Origin: Actinomycetota bacterium | Lineage (GTDB): Bacteria > Actinomycetota > Thermoleophilia > Gaiellales > F1-60-MAGs149 | DNA length: 50,906 bases | Assembly (NCBI GenBank): GCA_005798855.1 | Contig: SYIF01000134.1 | Location: 1-50,906, forward strand | Reading direction: 5' to 3' | Shown: positions 8,686 through 17,823 of the stretch, piece after piece | Layout: each line of letters starts with the position of its first letter | How positions within the stretch are numbered: position 1 is the first letter of the stretch | Notes under the pieces: generated by a model | Databases searched by the model: none | Told to the model about the DNA's origin: nothing | The model's input: only the letters and a program-made list of their open reading frames with translations | Program-made: the position numbers and the translations under genes

Positions 8686-9330
8686 GTGCCTCCAACCGTC
8701 AACACAATGCTCGCGGCGTTGAGTGCCGCCTTGGTGTCGGATTGTCTTGATCGCCTTGGTCTTGGCGGCCGCGTGCTCGATGCGCGCGTGGCTGCGCTCG
8801 AGCCGGGCATGCGTGTCGTCGGGCCGGCGCATACGCTGCATGCGAGCGACCAGCCGGGTGCTGTGGGCGACCCCTACGCAGGCGAGATCGCAGCCATCGA
8901 TGCGACTGAGTCGGGCACGGTCGTCGTCATCAGCGCCTGCCGCGAGGCCGCGATCTGGGGCGAGCTACTCGCCACCAGCGCGACGGCGCGCGGTGCGGTC
9001 GGCGTGGTCAGCGACGCGCCCGTGCGCGACACGCAGCAGCTCTGTGCGATGGGTTTCGCGACCTTCTGCGTTGGGGCCTCGCCGCTCGATTCGCAGGGCC
9101 GTGTCTCGATCCTGGCGCACGGCTCGACGGTTACGTGTGCGGGTGTCGAGATCGCTCCGGGCGATCTGATCGTCGGCGATCGTGATGGTGTCGTGGCGAT
9201 CCCTGAGGCCGCGATTGACGAGGTTGTCCGGCTCGTCAACGAGAAGCTGCAGGGCGAGGACACGGTGCGTGCTGCACTCGCCGCGGGACAGTCGTTGCGT
9301 AGCGTCTTCGACGACCACCGCATTCTCTAG
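8686..9330 (+). CDS. RraA family protein (HMG/CHA aldolase-like)
   Basis: Regular RraA fold sequence, AALEPGMRVVGPAHTLHA, GDRDGVVAIPEAAIDEVV; GTG start, ORF extended upstream in the track. Confidence 0.88.
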   Translation: MPPTVNTMLAALSAALVSDCLDRLGLGGRVLDARVAALEPGMRVVGPAHTLHASDQPGAVGDPYAGEIAAIDATESGTVVVISACREAAIWGELLATSATARGAVGVVSDAPVRDTQQLCAMGFATFCVGASPLDSQGRVSILAHGSTVTCAGVEIAPGDLIVGDRDGVVAIPEAAIDEVVRLVNEKLQGEDTVRAALAAGQSLRSVFDDHRIL

Positions 9331-9352
9331 TCGCCCTCGAGTTTCGCCGCCT

Positions 9353-9391
9353 TCAACTTTGCATAGGGGCCTGACCCCAAAGCAAAGTTGA
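9353..9391. repeat. 39-bp repeat copy A: TCAACTTTGCATAGGGGCCTGACCCCAAAGCAAAGTTGA
   Basis: Identical 39 bp occurs at 23248-23286; nested inverted repeats. Confidence 0.9.
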
Positions 9392-9449
9392 CCTGCGCCT
9401 ACTCGCCGTGCTTGGATTGCGTCCACGAAGGCGCGGAGGAGTAGGAGCC

Positions 9450-9806
9450 ATGGGTGGATTCGAGCGAGGCCAGTTCGATCACATCGGAGTCGTCACCGAG
9501 GAGCATCAGCACGGTGAGACGTGGGTCGAGGCGACGCGGGTGTGGGTCACCAACCCGCGTGCTCATTCTCACCACGTCGAATTTTTGCGCTTCGAGCCCG
9601 ACACGCCCGTCACCGGACCACTCCGCACCGACCCGCACGTTGCGTACCGCGTGACAGATCTCGAGGCCGCGATTGGTGACGACGAGGTGCTGCTCGAACC
9701 GTTTGTGGTGGGCGATGGCTTTGCCCGCGTTGCCTTCGTTCGTGTCGGCGGAGCACTCGTCGAGTACATGGAATATGCAGACCCCAATGAGGAGGGATGG
9801 TTCTGA
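9450..9806 (+). CDS. Small conserved protein, VOC/glyoxalase-like
   Basis: FDHIGVVTEEH...HHVEFLRFEPDTPVTGP...; SD GGAGGAG; stop overlaps next start. Confidence 0.55.
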   Translation: MGGFERGQFDHIGVVTEEHQHGETWVEATRVWVTNPRAHSHHVEFLRFEPDTPVTGPLRTDPHVAYRVTDLEAAIGDDEVLLEPFVVGDGFARVAFVRVGGALVEYMEYADPNEEGWF

Positions 9807-10600
9807 TGAACAACCGACTGGCAGGACACACGAACTCGTACCACACGTACGACTTCGATCAGGCGTTGACAGGCATCGTCGAAGCCGGCTACGACGCGGT
9901 CGAGTTGACCGCCGTCCTCGGCTGGACTGAGCACGTCGATCTCGATGCTCCCCAGGCCGAACTACGTGCGCGTCTCGCGGACTACGGTCTTGACCTGACG
10001 GTGCTCAGCGCGCATTCGGACCTGACGACTCCCGAGGGCGTCGAGCTTGGCATCAAGGCCGTCCACTGGTGTGCCGACTATGGCGTCCCCGTCATGAACA
10101 CCGCGATCGGTGGGCACTCGAGCCAGGACGAGAACGAGTCGGCCTTCCTCGACGGCATCACGCGCCTTGCGGAAGCAGCTGACGACGCTGGCGTCGATGT
10201 CGCCCTCGAGATCCACGGCGACATCATGGCCACCGGCGCGAAGACGCTGCCGCTGCTCGAGCGGATCAGCCACCCACGTGTGCTGGTTGCCTACGACACC
10301 GCGAACTGCGAGTTCTACGGTGACACCGCCGCGGCCGACGATATCGCGACGATGCTCCCGTACCTCAGCAACGTCCATCTCAAAGACAAGCGCGGCGGTC
10401 CTGGCGTCTGGGACTTTCCTGGTCCAGGCGATGGTCACGTCGACTTCACCGCCATCCTTAGAGTGCTCGAAGCCGGCGGCTACACCGGCCCAATCTCCGT
10501 TGAGATCGAATTCCAAGGCGAGCCGTGGCCGCCACTGGCGGAGGTGACAGAGGCAATGGCGCGCTCGCGCGTGCATCTCAACGCGCTCGGGCTCGGATGA
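9806..10600 (+). CDS. Sugar phosphate isomerase/epimerase (TIM barrel, xylose isomerase-like)
   Basis: GIVEAGYDAVELTAV, LEIHGDIMATG, VHLKDKRGGPGVWDFPGPGDG. Confidence 0.88.
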   Translation: MNNRLAGHTNSYHTYDFDQALTGIVEAGYDAVELTAVLGWTEHVDLDAPQAELRARLADYGLDLTVLSAHSDLTTPEGVELGIKAVHWCADYGVPVMNTAIGGHSSQDENESAFLDGITRLAEAADDAGVDVALEIHGDIMATGAKTLPLLERISHPRVLVAYDTANCEFYGDTAAADDIATMLPYLSNVHLKDKRGGPGVWDFPGPGDGHVDFTAILRVLEAGGYTGPISVEIEFQGEPWPPLAEVTEAMARSRVHLNALGLG

Positions 10601-11616
10601 TCGGCGTCGCGATTCTCGGCTCGGGCTTTATGGCCCGTACGCATGCCGCCGCTTGGGCGGAGCATGCGGACCGAGCCGAGGTTCGCGTCGTCGCCTCGCG
10701 GACGATCGAGGGGGCGGCCCGGGTCGCCGAGGTCTGCGGGGCCGAGGCCTCGGATGATCTGCTGGCAACGCTGGCACGTGACGACATCCAGGTTGTCGAC
10801 ATCTGCCTGCCGACGCCGCTCCATCGTCCGATCGCCGAGGCGGCGTTCGCGGCCGGCTGTGACGTATTGCTTGAAAAGCCGATTGCCTTGACGATCGAAG
10901 ATGCCGAGGCGATTATCGCGGCGCGCGATGCGAGTGGTCGCAAACTGCTGCTCGGATTCGTACTGCGCTTTTGGGCCGAGTATGAGGAGCTCGTGCGTCA
11001 GGTCGCGGCTGGCACCATCGGCACGCCGCAGGTCGTCAGCACCTTGCGTCTATCGGCACCGCCCGACTGGAACGAGTGGATGTCTGATCCCGCTGTATCG
11101 GGAGGTGTGGCCGTCGATTTCCTGATCCACGACATCGACCAGATCAACCTTCTGCTCGGCCGGCCACTGTCGGTGCACGCCCGTGCCGTCAACGCCGGTC
11201 CGCACGATGCGCCGCAGCACATGATCGCGACGATCACGTGCGAGGGTGGTATCGCGACGGCCGAGGGCGGGCTGCTGCTGCCCGCCAGTTACCCCTTCAC
11301 GAGCGGCATGCGCGTGCTGGGAACGGGCGGCGTGATCGAGTATCCGTTTTCGGCTGCACCGAGCGAAGATGGCGGAAACATCGGTGGCGTCGACCAAGCG
11401 GCGAATGCGCTGACGGTCTATCCCACGACTGGTGCGGCACGCACGATTGACGCTGCGGGATCCGATCCATGGGGCCGCGAGGTCGGCTACCTGATCGACT
11501 GCATTGCCTCTGAGACGACCCCTCAGCGCGCGACGGGCGAGGACGCGCTGCTCGCCTTGCGGGTCGCCGTGGCCGCCAATCGCTCGTTGCAGAGTGGACA
11601 GTCTGAGCAAATTTAG
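10597..11616 (+). CDS. Gfo/Idh/MocA family oxidoreductase
   Basis: IGVAILGSGFMARTHAAAW Rossmann, LLEKPIALTIEDAEAII; ATGA overlap with previous gene. Confidence 0.93.
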   Translation: MIGVAILGSGFMARTHAAAWAEHADRAEVRVVASRTIEGAARVAEVCGAEASDDLLATLARDDIQVVDICLPTPLHRPIAEAAFAAGCDVLLEKPIALTIEDAEAIIAARDASGRKLLLGFVLRFWAEYEELVRQVAAGTIGTPQVVSTLRLSAPPDWNEWMSDPAVSGGVAVDFLIHDIDQINLLLGRPLSVHARAVNAGPHDAPQHMIATITCEGGIATAEGGLLLPASYPFTSGMRVLGTGGVIEYPFSAAPSEDGGNIGGVDQAANALTVYPTTGAARTIDAAGSDPWGREVGYLIDCIASETTPQRATGEDALLALRVAVAANRSLQSGQSEQI

Positions 11617-11697
11617 ACTCTGGAGAAACTGCCACTTGCATTCTAAAAGTTGCGGAGGTTACAGTACCGTCGAGCGGAGACGAGGGAAAGAGATCGG

Positions 11698-12801
11698 ATG
11701 AAGACCGGACTTGTTTGGGACGAGCGTTACATGTGGTGGGACACCCGTTCGGGTGCTGCCTTCATGCCGGCCGGCGGTTGGCTCGAGCCGGGTGAGCACG
11801 CCGAGAACCCCTCGACCAAGCGCCGCTTTAAGAACCTGATCGACGTCAGCGGCATGGCCGATCACCTCGTCCCGGTCAAGCCTCGCATGGCGACGGTCGA
11901 AGAAGTTGAGCGCTACCACACCAAGGAATACGTCGCTCGCATGAAGGAGTTGAGCGACACCGGTGGTGGTGACGCCGGCGAGATCACGCCGTTCGCCGGT
12001 GGTGGTTTTGAGATCGCCCTGCTGGCTGTCGGTGGCACGTTGATTGCGATCGAGAAGGTTGTCAGCGGCGAGCTCGATACGGCCTACGCACTCGTGCGGC
12101 CACCTGGCCATCACGCACAGAAAGATCTTGGCCGCGGCTTCTGCATGTTCTCGAATGCTGCTCTTGGTGCGATGCATGCGCGTCAGGCGCTCGGGCTCGA
12201 GCGCGTCGCCGTCGTCGACTGGGACGTGCACCATGGAAATGGCACGCAGTGGGCGTTCTATGACGACCCGTCGGTGCTGACGATCTCGCTGCATCAAGAT
12301 CGCTACTTCCCGACGGACTCCGGCATGGTCGACGAGGTCGGCGAAGGGGCGGGCGTTGGTGCCAACATCAATGTGCCGCTCCCAGGAGGGTCGGGTGTCG
12401 GTGCGTACGTCAGCGCCTTCGAGCGCGTCGTGGCACCAGCACTCAATCGCTTCCAGCCCGACCTGATCCTCGTGGCCTCGGGCCTCGACGCCAGCGCACT
12501 CGATCCGTTGGCACGACAACAAATGCACTCTGACGGGTACCGCCAGTTGACGCGGGTGTTTATGGACACCGCCGCGGCCAACAAGTCGCACCTCGTCTTT
12601 ACGCATGAGGGCGGCTACTCCGCGGCATACGTGCCGTTTTGCGGACTAGCCGTACTCGAAGAACTGACCGGGCATCGCACGCCGGTCGAAGATCCGTACC
12701 TGCCGATCTTTGCAGGGATCGGTGGACAGGATCTGCAGCCGCATCAAGCGGCTGTGATCGATCAGTCGGCTGCGCTTGTGGAGAACGTACCGACGCGTTA
12801 G
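11698..12801 (+). CDS. Histone-deacetylase/acetylpolyamine amidohydrolase superfamily (class II-like)
   Basis: RPPGHHAQKDLGRGFCMFSNAALGA and VDWDVHHGNGTQWAFY catalytic motifs. Confidence 0.93.
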   Translation: MKTGLVWDERYMWWDTRSGAAFMPAGGWLEPGEHAENPSTKRRFKNLIDVSGMADHLVPVKPRMATVEEVERYHTKEYVARMKELSDTGGGDAGEITPFAGGGFEIALLAVGGTLIAIEKVVSGELDTAYALVRPPGHHAQKDLGRGFCMFSNAALGAMHARQALGLERVAVVDWDVHHGNGTQWAFYDDPSVLTISLHQDRYFPTDSGMVDEVGEGAGVGANINVPLPGGSGVGAYVSAFERVVAPALNRFQPDLILVASGLDASALDPLARQQMHSDGYRQLTRVFMDTAAANKSHLVFTHEGGYSAAYVPFCGLAVLEELTGHRTPVEDPYLPIFAGIGGQDLQPHQAAVIDQSAALVENVPTR

Positions 12802-12844
12802 TACCCTGCTTCCAGTTGGAGGCACAACCTTGGAGGGAAGATTC

Positions 12845-14212
12845 ATGATCGAACGAGAAGAGGGCGCAACCCCCGCTGACGAGATCGTTCAGCAGTCGGT
12901 TCGACGTCGCACATTCCTGAAGGGTGGTGCCGTTGCCGGTGCCACGCTGATGGTCGGTGGCGTGCTCGCCGCCTGTGGAGCCGCCGATGACAGCAGCGGT
13001 GGTGGTGACGCAGCCGCCAGCGGTGACGGGGGCGGTGGTTCGAAAGCCGACTACGTGATCGGCTGCCTGTATCCGCTGACGGGTCCGAATGCTGCTGACG
13101 GTGAGCAGATGACGAACGGCTCTGACCTCGCTGTGCAGGAGATCAATGCAGCAGGCGGCGTTGGTGGTCGCATGATCAAGCGCGAGGTGCTCGATACCGA
13201 CATCACCTCGCCGGAGCAGATTCAGCAGAACTACCAGAAGCTGATCGACATGGGTGCTGACGCCGTCATCAACGGCTACCTACTCTCGTGGGACGCAGCC
13301 ATGGATATCGCTGCACAGTACGGCGCACCGTTCCTCAACGCGTCGACGTCTCAGGCCCAGTGCGACATGATCAACTCGGATCCGAAGTACAACTGCGTCT
13401 TCCAGATCGACCCACCGGAGACGTGGTACGGCAAGGGCTTCCCGAAGTTCCTCAACGATCTTGAGGCTACCGGCGCTTGGAAGCCGCGTAACAAGAAGAT
13501 CTACATCGTCGAGGGCAACGTCCCGTACTCCCAGGTGATCTCGAAGGTCACGCAGGAGACTGCTCCCGAGTACGGTTGGGAAATCGCTGGCGTCGAGCCG
13601 ATGGGTGCTGGTGCCATGGCGGACTGGGGCCCGATCCTCTCGAAGGTCAAGGCAGCCGATGCGGCAGTGGTTATGAACACGCACTACTTGCCGTCCGAGC
13701 TGGCGACGTTTACGACCGGCTTTGCGGCCGATCCGACCGACTCGCTGTTCTACGTGCAGTACGGCGCTTCGGTGCCGGAGTACCTCGAGCTGGCAAAGGA
13801 TGCTGCCAATGGTGCCATCTGGGCGACGGTCACGGGCGTCTATGGCGACGCAATTGGCACGAGCTTCGCCGAGCGGTATCAGACGGCGTTCAGCAAGCCC
13901 GCTGGTTATTCCAACTCGGGCTCCGGCTACGACGAGGTCTACATGCTGGCCAACGTCTGGGCGATGCTCGGCGATTCGAAGGACTTCAAAAAGGTTAACG
14001 ACTCGCTGCGCAAGATCATCTACCGCGGTGTCAACGGTGGCTACTACCTACCGGAGAACTTCGGCCTGTCCTTCCCGGCCGAGACGCCGGACATGAGCAT
14101 CTCGCAGGCTCACCTGTTCTTCCAGATCCAGAACGGTGCGAACGGCACGATCATCGCGCCGGCACCGTTTACGAACGGCGAGTACGCTCCTGCCCCTTGG
14201 CAGAAGAGCTAG
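12845..14212 (+). CDS. ABC transporter substrate-binding protein (HAAT, branched-chain amino acid/amide type), Tat lipoprotein
   Basis: RRRTFLKGGAVAGATLMVGGVLAACG twin-arginine + lipobox; YPLTGPNAADGEQMTNGSDLAVQEINAAGGVGG. Confidence 0.92.
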   Translation: MIEREEGATPADEIVQQSVRRRTFLKGGAVAGATLMVGGVLAACGAADDSSGGGDAAASGDGGGGSKADYVIGCLYPLTGPNAADGEQMTNGSDLAVQEINAAGGVGGRMIKREVLDTDITSPEQIQQNYQKLIDMGADAVINGYLLSWDAAMDIAAQYGAPFLNASTSQAQCDMINSDPKYNCVFQIDPPETWYGKGFPKFLNDLEATGAWKPRNKKIYIVEGNVPYSQVISKVTQETAPEYGWEIAGVEPMGAGAMADWGPILSKVKAADAAVVMNTHYLPSELATFTTGFAADPTDSLFYVQYGASVPEYLELAKDAANGAIWATVTGVYGDAIGTSFAERYQTAFSKPAGYSNSGSGYDEVYMLANVWAMLGDSKDFKKVNDSLRKIIYRGVNGGYYLPENFGLSFPAETPDMSISQAHLFFQIQNGANGTIIAPAPFTNGEYAPAPWQKS

Positions 14213-14230
14213 TCGCGGTACGGCCCCAGA

Positions 14231-14947
14231 ATGCTTAGCGGACAAAACATCCGAAAAACGTACGGGGCCTTCGTCGCCCTCGGCGGAGTCTCAATCTCCG
14301 TCGAGGGCGGCAAAATCCTTGGTGTGGCTGGGCCTAACGGCGCTGGCAAAACCACACTCTTCGACGTACTGATGGGGCGGGTCAAGCCCGACTCGGGCAC
14401 GGTCATGCTCGACGGAGTCGATGTCACCCGGCAGGGCGCGTTCAGGCGGGCTCGGCGCGGACTGGCCCGCACCTTCCAAGCCCCGCTCGTGCCGACGTCG
14501 TTGACCGTTGGCGAGACACTCGAGGTGGCCCGCAAGGCGTATTCGCCGCGGATCGAAAAGGCCGACGAGGCTGCACTTCGCGCCCTCACCAATTTCACTG
14601 CACCAGACAGCAAGCTCGCCGGCTCGCTCGACACGCTCGATCGCCGTAAGCTGCTGCTCTGCTCGGTACTGCTCCACAAGCCAAAGGTGCTCCTGCTCGA
14701 TGAGCCCTGCTCCGGACTGTTGTCCGACGAGATCAAGGAGATCGAGACGATTATTCGCCGTCTCGTCGACGAGACGGGCATGGCGGCCTGTGTCGTCGAG
14801 CACCGGCTCGAGATCCTCGAGGCACTCGCCGGGCAGGTGCTGGTGCTCGATGCTGGCGACGAGATCGCGCTTGGCTCGCCCCACGACGTCTTCCAGGACC
14901 CGAAGGTGCGCGAAGCCTACTTCGAGGCTCCGGGAGCTGCCGCATGA
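14231..14947 (+). CDS. livG: HAAT ABC transporter ATP-binding protein (LivG type)
   Basis: Walker A GPNGAGKTTLFDVLMG; LLLDEPCSGL. Confidence 0.88.
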   Translation: MLSGQNIRKTYGAFVALGGVSISVEGGKILGVAGPNGAGKTTLFDVLMGRVKPDSGTVMLDGVDVTRQGAFRRARRGLARTFQAPLVPTSLTVGETLEVARKAYSPRIEKADEAALRALTNFTAPDSKLAGSLDTLDRRKLLLCSVLLHKPKVLLLDEPCSGLLSDEIKEIETIIRRLVDETGMAACVVEHRLEILEALAGQVLVLDAGDEIALGSPHDVFQDPKVREAYFEAPGAAA

Positions 14948-15621
14948 CCCCTGTTTTAGAGATCAAGGGCCTCGAGGCCGGCTACGGTCCGCTGCGCGTC
15001 CTGCACGGCATCGACCTGACAGTTGCGGAAGGCGAACGCGTTGGCATTCTCGGCCTCAACGGCCACGGCAAGACCACAATGCTGCGGGCAATTGTCGACC
15101 TCGTCGATTGGCGACAGGGCGAGATTCTCTATGACGGTGAGTCGATCATGAAGGCGCCGACGTTCGCGCTGGCGCGGCGTGGCGTCGTCTTGATGCCGCA
15201 GGGCGATGCCCTGTTTCCTGGCCTGTCCGTCAAGGACAACCTCGACTCTGGTGCCTATCCCGGTGGCTCGTGGCGCAAGCGCAAGGAGCGTCGCGACTAC
15301 GTCTGCGAAATCTTCCCGCGACTCAGTGAGCGTCTCAACCAAGTGGTCGGCACGCTTTCTGGTGGCGAGCGGCGCATGTGCTCGATTGGTCGCGGACTCA
15401 TGAGTGAGGCTCGCCTCTACCTTGTTGATGAGCCCTCGTTGGGGCTTGGGCCGGGCATTGCCAAAGGTATTTGTGACACCCTGATGACCCTTGATCTGCA
15501 AGGGGGGGCCTTGCTTATTGCGGAACAGAATCGTCCGCTGATTGACGGCAAGATTGATCGTGCGTTCCGCATGCATGGTGGAGAACTGACGCCGGACACC
15601 GGCGAGGATGGGGGGCACTGA
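14944..15621 (+). CDS. livF: HAAT ABC transporter ATP-binding protein (LivF type)
   Basis: Walker A GLNGHGKTTMLRAI; LSGGERRMCSIGRGLM; LVDEPSLGLGP. Confidence 0.9.
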   Translation: MTPVLEIKGLEAGYGPLRVLHGIDLTVAEGERVGILGLNGHGKTTMLRAIVDLVDWRQGEILYDGESIMKAPTFALARRGVVLMPQGDALFPGLSVKDNLDSGAYPGGSWRKRKERRDYVCEIFPRLSERLNQVVGTLSGGERRMCSIGRGLMSEARLYLVDEPSLGLGPGIAKGICDTLMTLDLQGGALLIAEQNRPLIDGKIDRAFRMHGGELTPDTGEDGGH

Positions 15622-16496
15622 TGACTGGTGTGATCGTGACGACTATCAATTTGACGGCAATCTACGCACTGGTCGCACTGGGAATCTCGCTGACGTGGGC
15701 GGGTCTCGGCTTTCTCAATATGTCGGCTGGCGTCATGTATGCCGGAGCGGCCTATGGAGCCTGGCTCGTCTCCACAGAAATCAGTACGAACGTGGTTGTC
15801 GTACTCTTGGGTGGAATTCTGACCGGTATCGTCTTCGGCGCTTTGGTTTGTCTGACGGTGTTTCTACCCCTCGATGGCAAGCCAAACTGGGAGATTCGTA
15901 CGATCACGGCAACGTTGGCGTTGAGTTTTGTCGGGGTGAATATTTACCAGTGGAAATTCGGGCCGCAATTCAAGCAGTTCGAGCCACTCTTTTCCTGGCT
16001 GCCTCAATTCCGCCTCGGTGATGCGCTCGTCAAGTCAACGGTGACGGGCACGGTTATCGCCACGGCTGTTGTTGTCACCATCGTCCTCATCTACATCGGC
16101 TCATCGAGGATCGGGCTTGGAGTTCGTGCACTTACGCAGAGCGCGGAGGGAGCCGCGCTTGTTGGCATCAACCGTCGGACTGCGGCCTTCGCAATCCTCG
16201 GTGTTTCCGGAGCCTTTGTCGGGCTTGCCGCTGTGCTGCTGGGCCAGACCTTCTTCGTCGAGCCCAACTCGGGCTATGTGCCGCTCATCAAGGGACTGAT
16301 CGTGGCGCTGCTGGGCGGTCTCGGCTCGTTGCGCGGCGCAGTCATCGCGGCCTTCATGGTTGCTCTCTGCGAGGCGCTGACACTGCAGTACTTTGGTGGC
16401 GCTTGGGTTCTAATCACCCTCTTCCTGCTGATCTCGATCGTCTTGATTATTCGTCCGCGTGGCGTGGCGGGCGTCCTGGAGACGACTCGTGCCTAA
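15621..16496 (+). CDS. livH: HAAT ABC transporter permease (LivH type)
   Basis: Hydrophobic protein with GLGVRALTQSAEGAALVGINRR permease loop. Confidence 0.9.
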   Translation: MTGVIVTTINLTAIYALVALGISLTWAGLGFLNMSAGVMYAGAAYGAWLVSTEISTNVVVVLLGGILTGIVFGALVCLTVFLPLDGKPNWEIRTITATLALSFVGVNIYQWKFGPQFKQFEPLFSWLPQFRLGDALVKSTVTGTVIATAVVVTIVLIYIGSSRIGLGVRALTQSAEGAALVGINRRTAAFAILGVSGAFVGLAAVLLGQTFFVEPNSGYVPLIKGLIVALLGGLGSLRGAVIAAFMVALCEALTLQYFGGAWVLITLFLLISIVLIIRPRGVAGVLETTRA

Positions 16497-17787
16497 GCGC
16501 TCTGCTGATCTTGTGCATTACGCAGTACTGGCGGTCGTCTTTCTGATCGCGCTCGCGGTGCCCTTTGTCTTCGGGACACTCTCGATCCTCGGCTCGATGA
16601 CCGTGTTCTTGCTTCTGCTGTCCTGGAGCATCTCGTGGCGGCAAGGAGACAAGGTGTCTTCGGACGGCAAGCCAGATCGCTCTTCGTGGCTGTTCTGGGC
16701 GATGGCGGGTGTGATCGCAATCGTAATTCCGATCATCGCCGGCACACCGTTTCTGTTGGCGACGATGGTCGCATTCTTTATCTATCTGACGTGGAACACG
16801 ATGTGGGGTCTCGTGCTTGGCACGGCGGGTCTGCAGAGCTTTGCGACCGTTGCTGTAGCCGGCATTGCCGGCTACGCCGCAGCCTATATGACGATTGATA
16901 TTGCGAACTCGAATGCCGCGGCTGCTGGTGCCGAGTGTTCTGGCAACCGCCTGCTCGGACTTCCGGTAGTCGATTGGTGGCTTGCGATTCCGATCGCGGC
17001 TGTGGTGGGTCTGGTCGTCGGCTTCCTGATTTCGCTGCCGGCGATTCGCCTGCGTGGCATCTACTTTGCCTTGCTCACGATTGGCCTCGTCGAACTCTGC
17101 CGGGCCTACACAGGCCAGGACAAGTGCAACCTTGGTGGCGCGCAGGGTCTGTTCGGAGCATCGAGCTTCATTCCCAGTGAAATGATGGGTTCGGCGACGG
17201 GGTATCGCTATGCCTATGCGGCAGCCGTGCTGCTGGCGATCGTGACTTTGCTGATTTATTGGAAGGTCAACTACGGGCGGCTTGGATTGCTGCTGCGTAC
17301 AGCGCGCGAGAGTGAGCCGGTCGCGGAAGTGCTCGGCGTCGATGTGGTTCGTGCCCGTATGTGGGTGTTTTTGATCTCATCGTCAATGCTCGGTGTCGCC
17401 GGTGGCTTTTACGTGTCCTACTACAAGTCGATCTCGCCGAATTTCTTCAACTTTTCGACTGTGCTGTTGCTTTTCGCGATGGTTGTGATCGGTGGTCTCA
17501 ATTCGCCACGAGGCATCTTGATTGGCACGATGCTGTTGATGTTCGTCGATCGGCGTTTTGTCGATGTCAGTCCGCCTGAGGCGCGCTTTATTTTTATTGG
17601 CCTGCTCTTGCTCGTAGTGACGCTGCTTGCCTCTGGAGGCCTCGTATCGGTGCCTGATCAGCTTCGCCATCGCCTGATGAGCAAAGGCAAACGGGGGTCC
17701 GGTCCTTCAGCGGGCCTACCAGAGGAAGTCGGGGCGATCGCGCAGGAAGCCAACATGCCGCCGGGGTCTCGCCCCGGTACTGGCTAG
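16489..17787 (+). CDS. livM: HAAT ABC transporter permease (LivM type)
   Basis: GRLGLLLRTARESEPVAEVLGVDVVRARMWVFLISSSMLGVAGG; GTG start overlapping livH. Confidence 0.9.
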   Translation: MPKRSADLVHYAVLAVVFLIALAVPFVFGTLSILGSMTVFLLLLSWSISWRQGDKVSSDGKPDRSSWLFWAMAGVIAIVIPIIAGTPFLLATMVAFFIYLTWNTMWGLVLGTAGLQSFATVAVAGIAGYAAAYMTIDIANSNAAAAGAECSGNRLLGLPVVDWWLAIPIAAVVGLVVGFLISLPAIRLRGIYFALLTIGLVELCRAYTGQDKCNLGGAQGLFGASSFIPSEMMGSATGYRYAYAAAVLLAIVTLLIYWKVNYGRLGLLLRTARESEPVAEVLGVDVVRARMWVFLISSSMLGVAGGFYVSYYKSISPNFFNFSTVLLLFAMVVIGGLNSPRGILIGTMLLMFVDRRFVDVSPPEARFIFIGLLLLVVTLLASGGLVSVPDQLRHRLMSKGKRGSGPSAGLPEEVGAIAQEANMPPGSRPGTG

Positions 17788-17805
17788 ACCATTCGCCCCG
17801 GCGGC
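17757..17805 (+). promoter_or_regulatory. Two mutually exclusive hairpins across the livM stop and just before the SD of the next gene
   Basis: CCGGGG (17761-17766) can pair with CCCCGG 17772-17777, or as GCCGCCGGGG 17757-17766 with CCCCGGCGGC 17796-17805. Confidence 0.5.
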
Positions 17806-17823
17806 ACGAGGAGGATCCCGACC

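Noticed and set aside
11636-11665. Sigma70-like promoter TTGCAT-N18-TACAGT before the HDAC-like gene
   Set aside because: Only 3/6 and 4/6 matches to consensus; too weak to list as a feature
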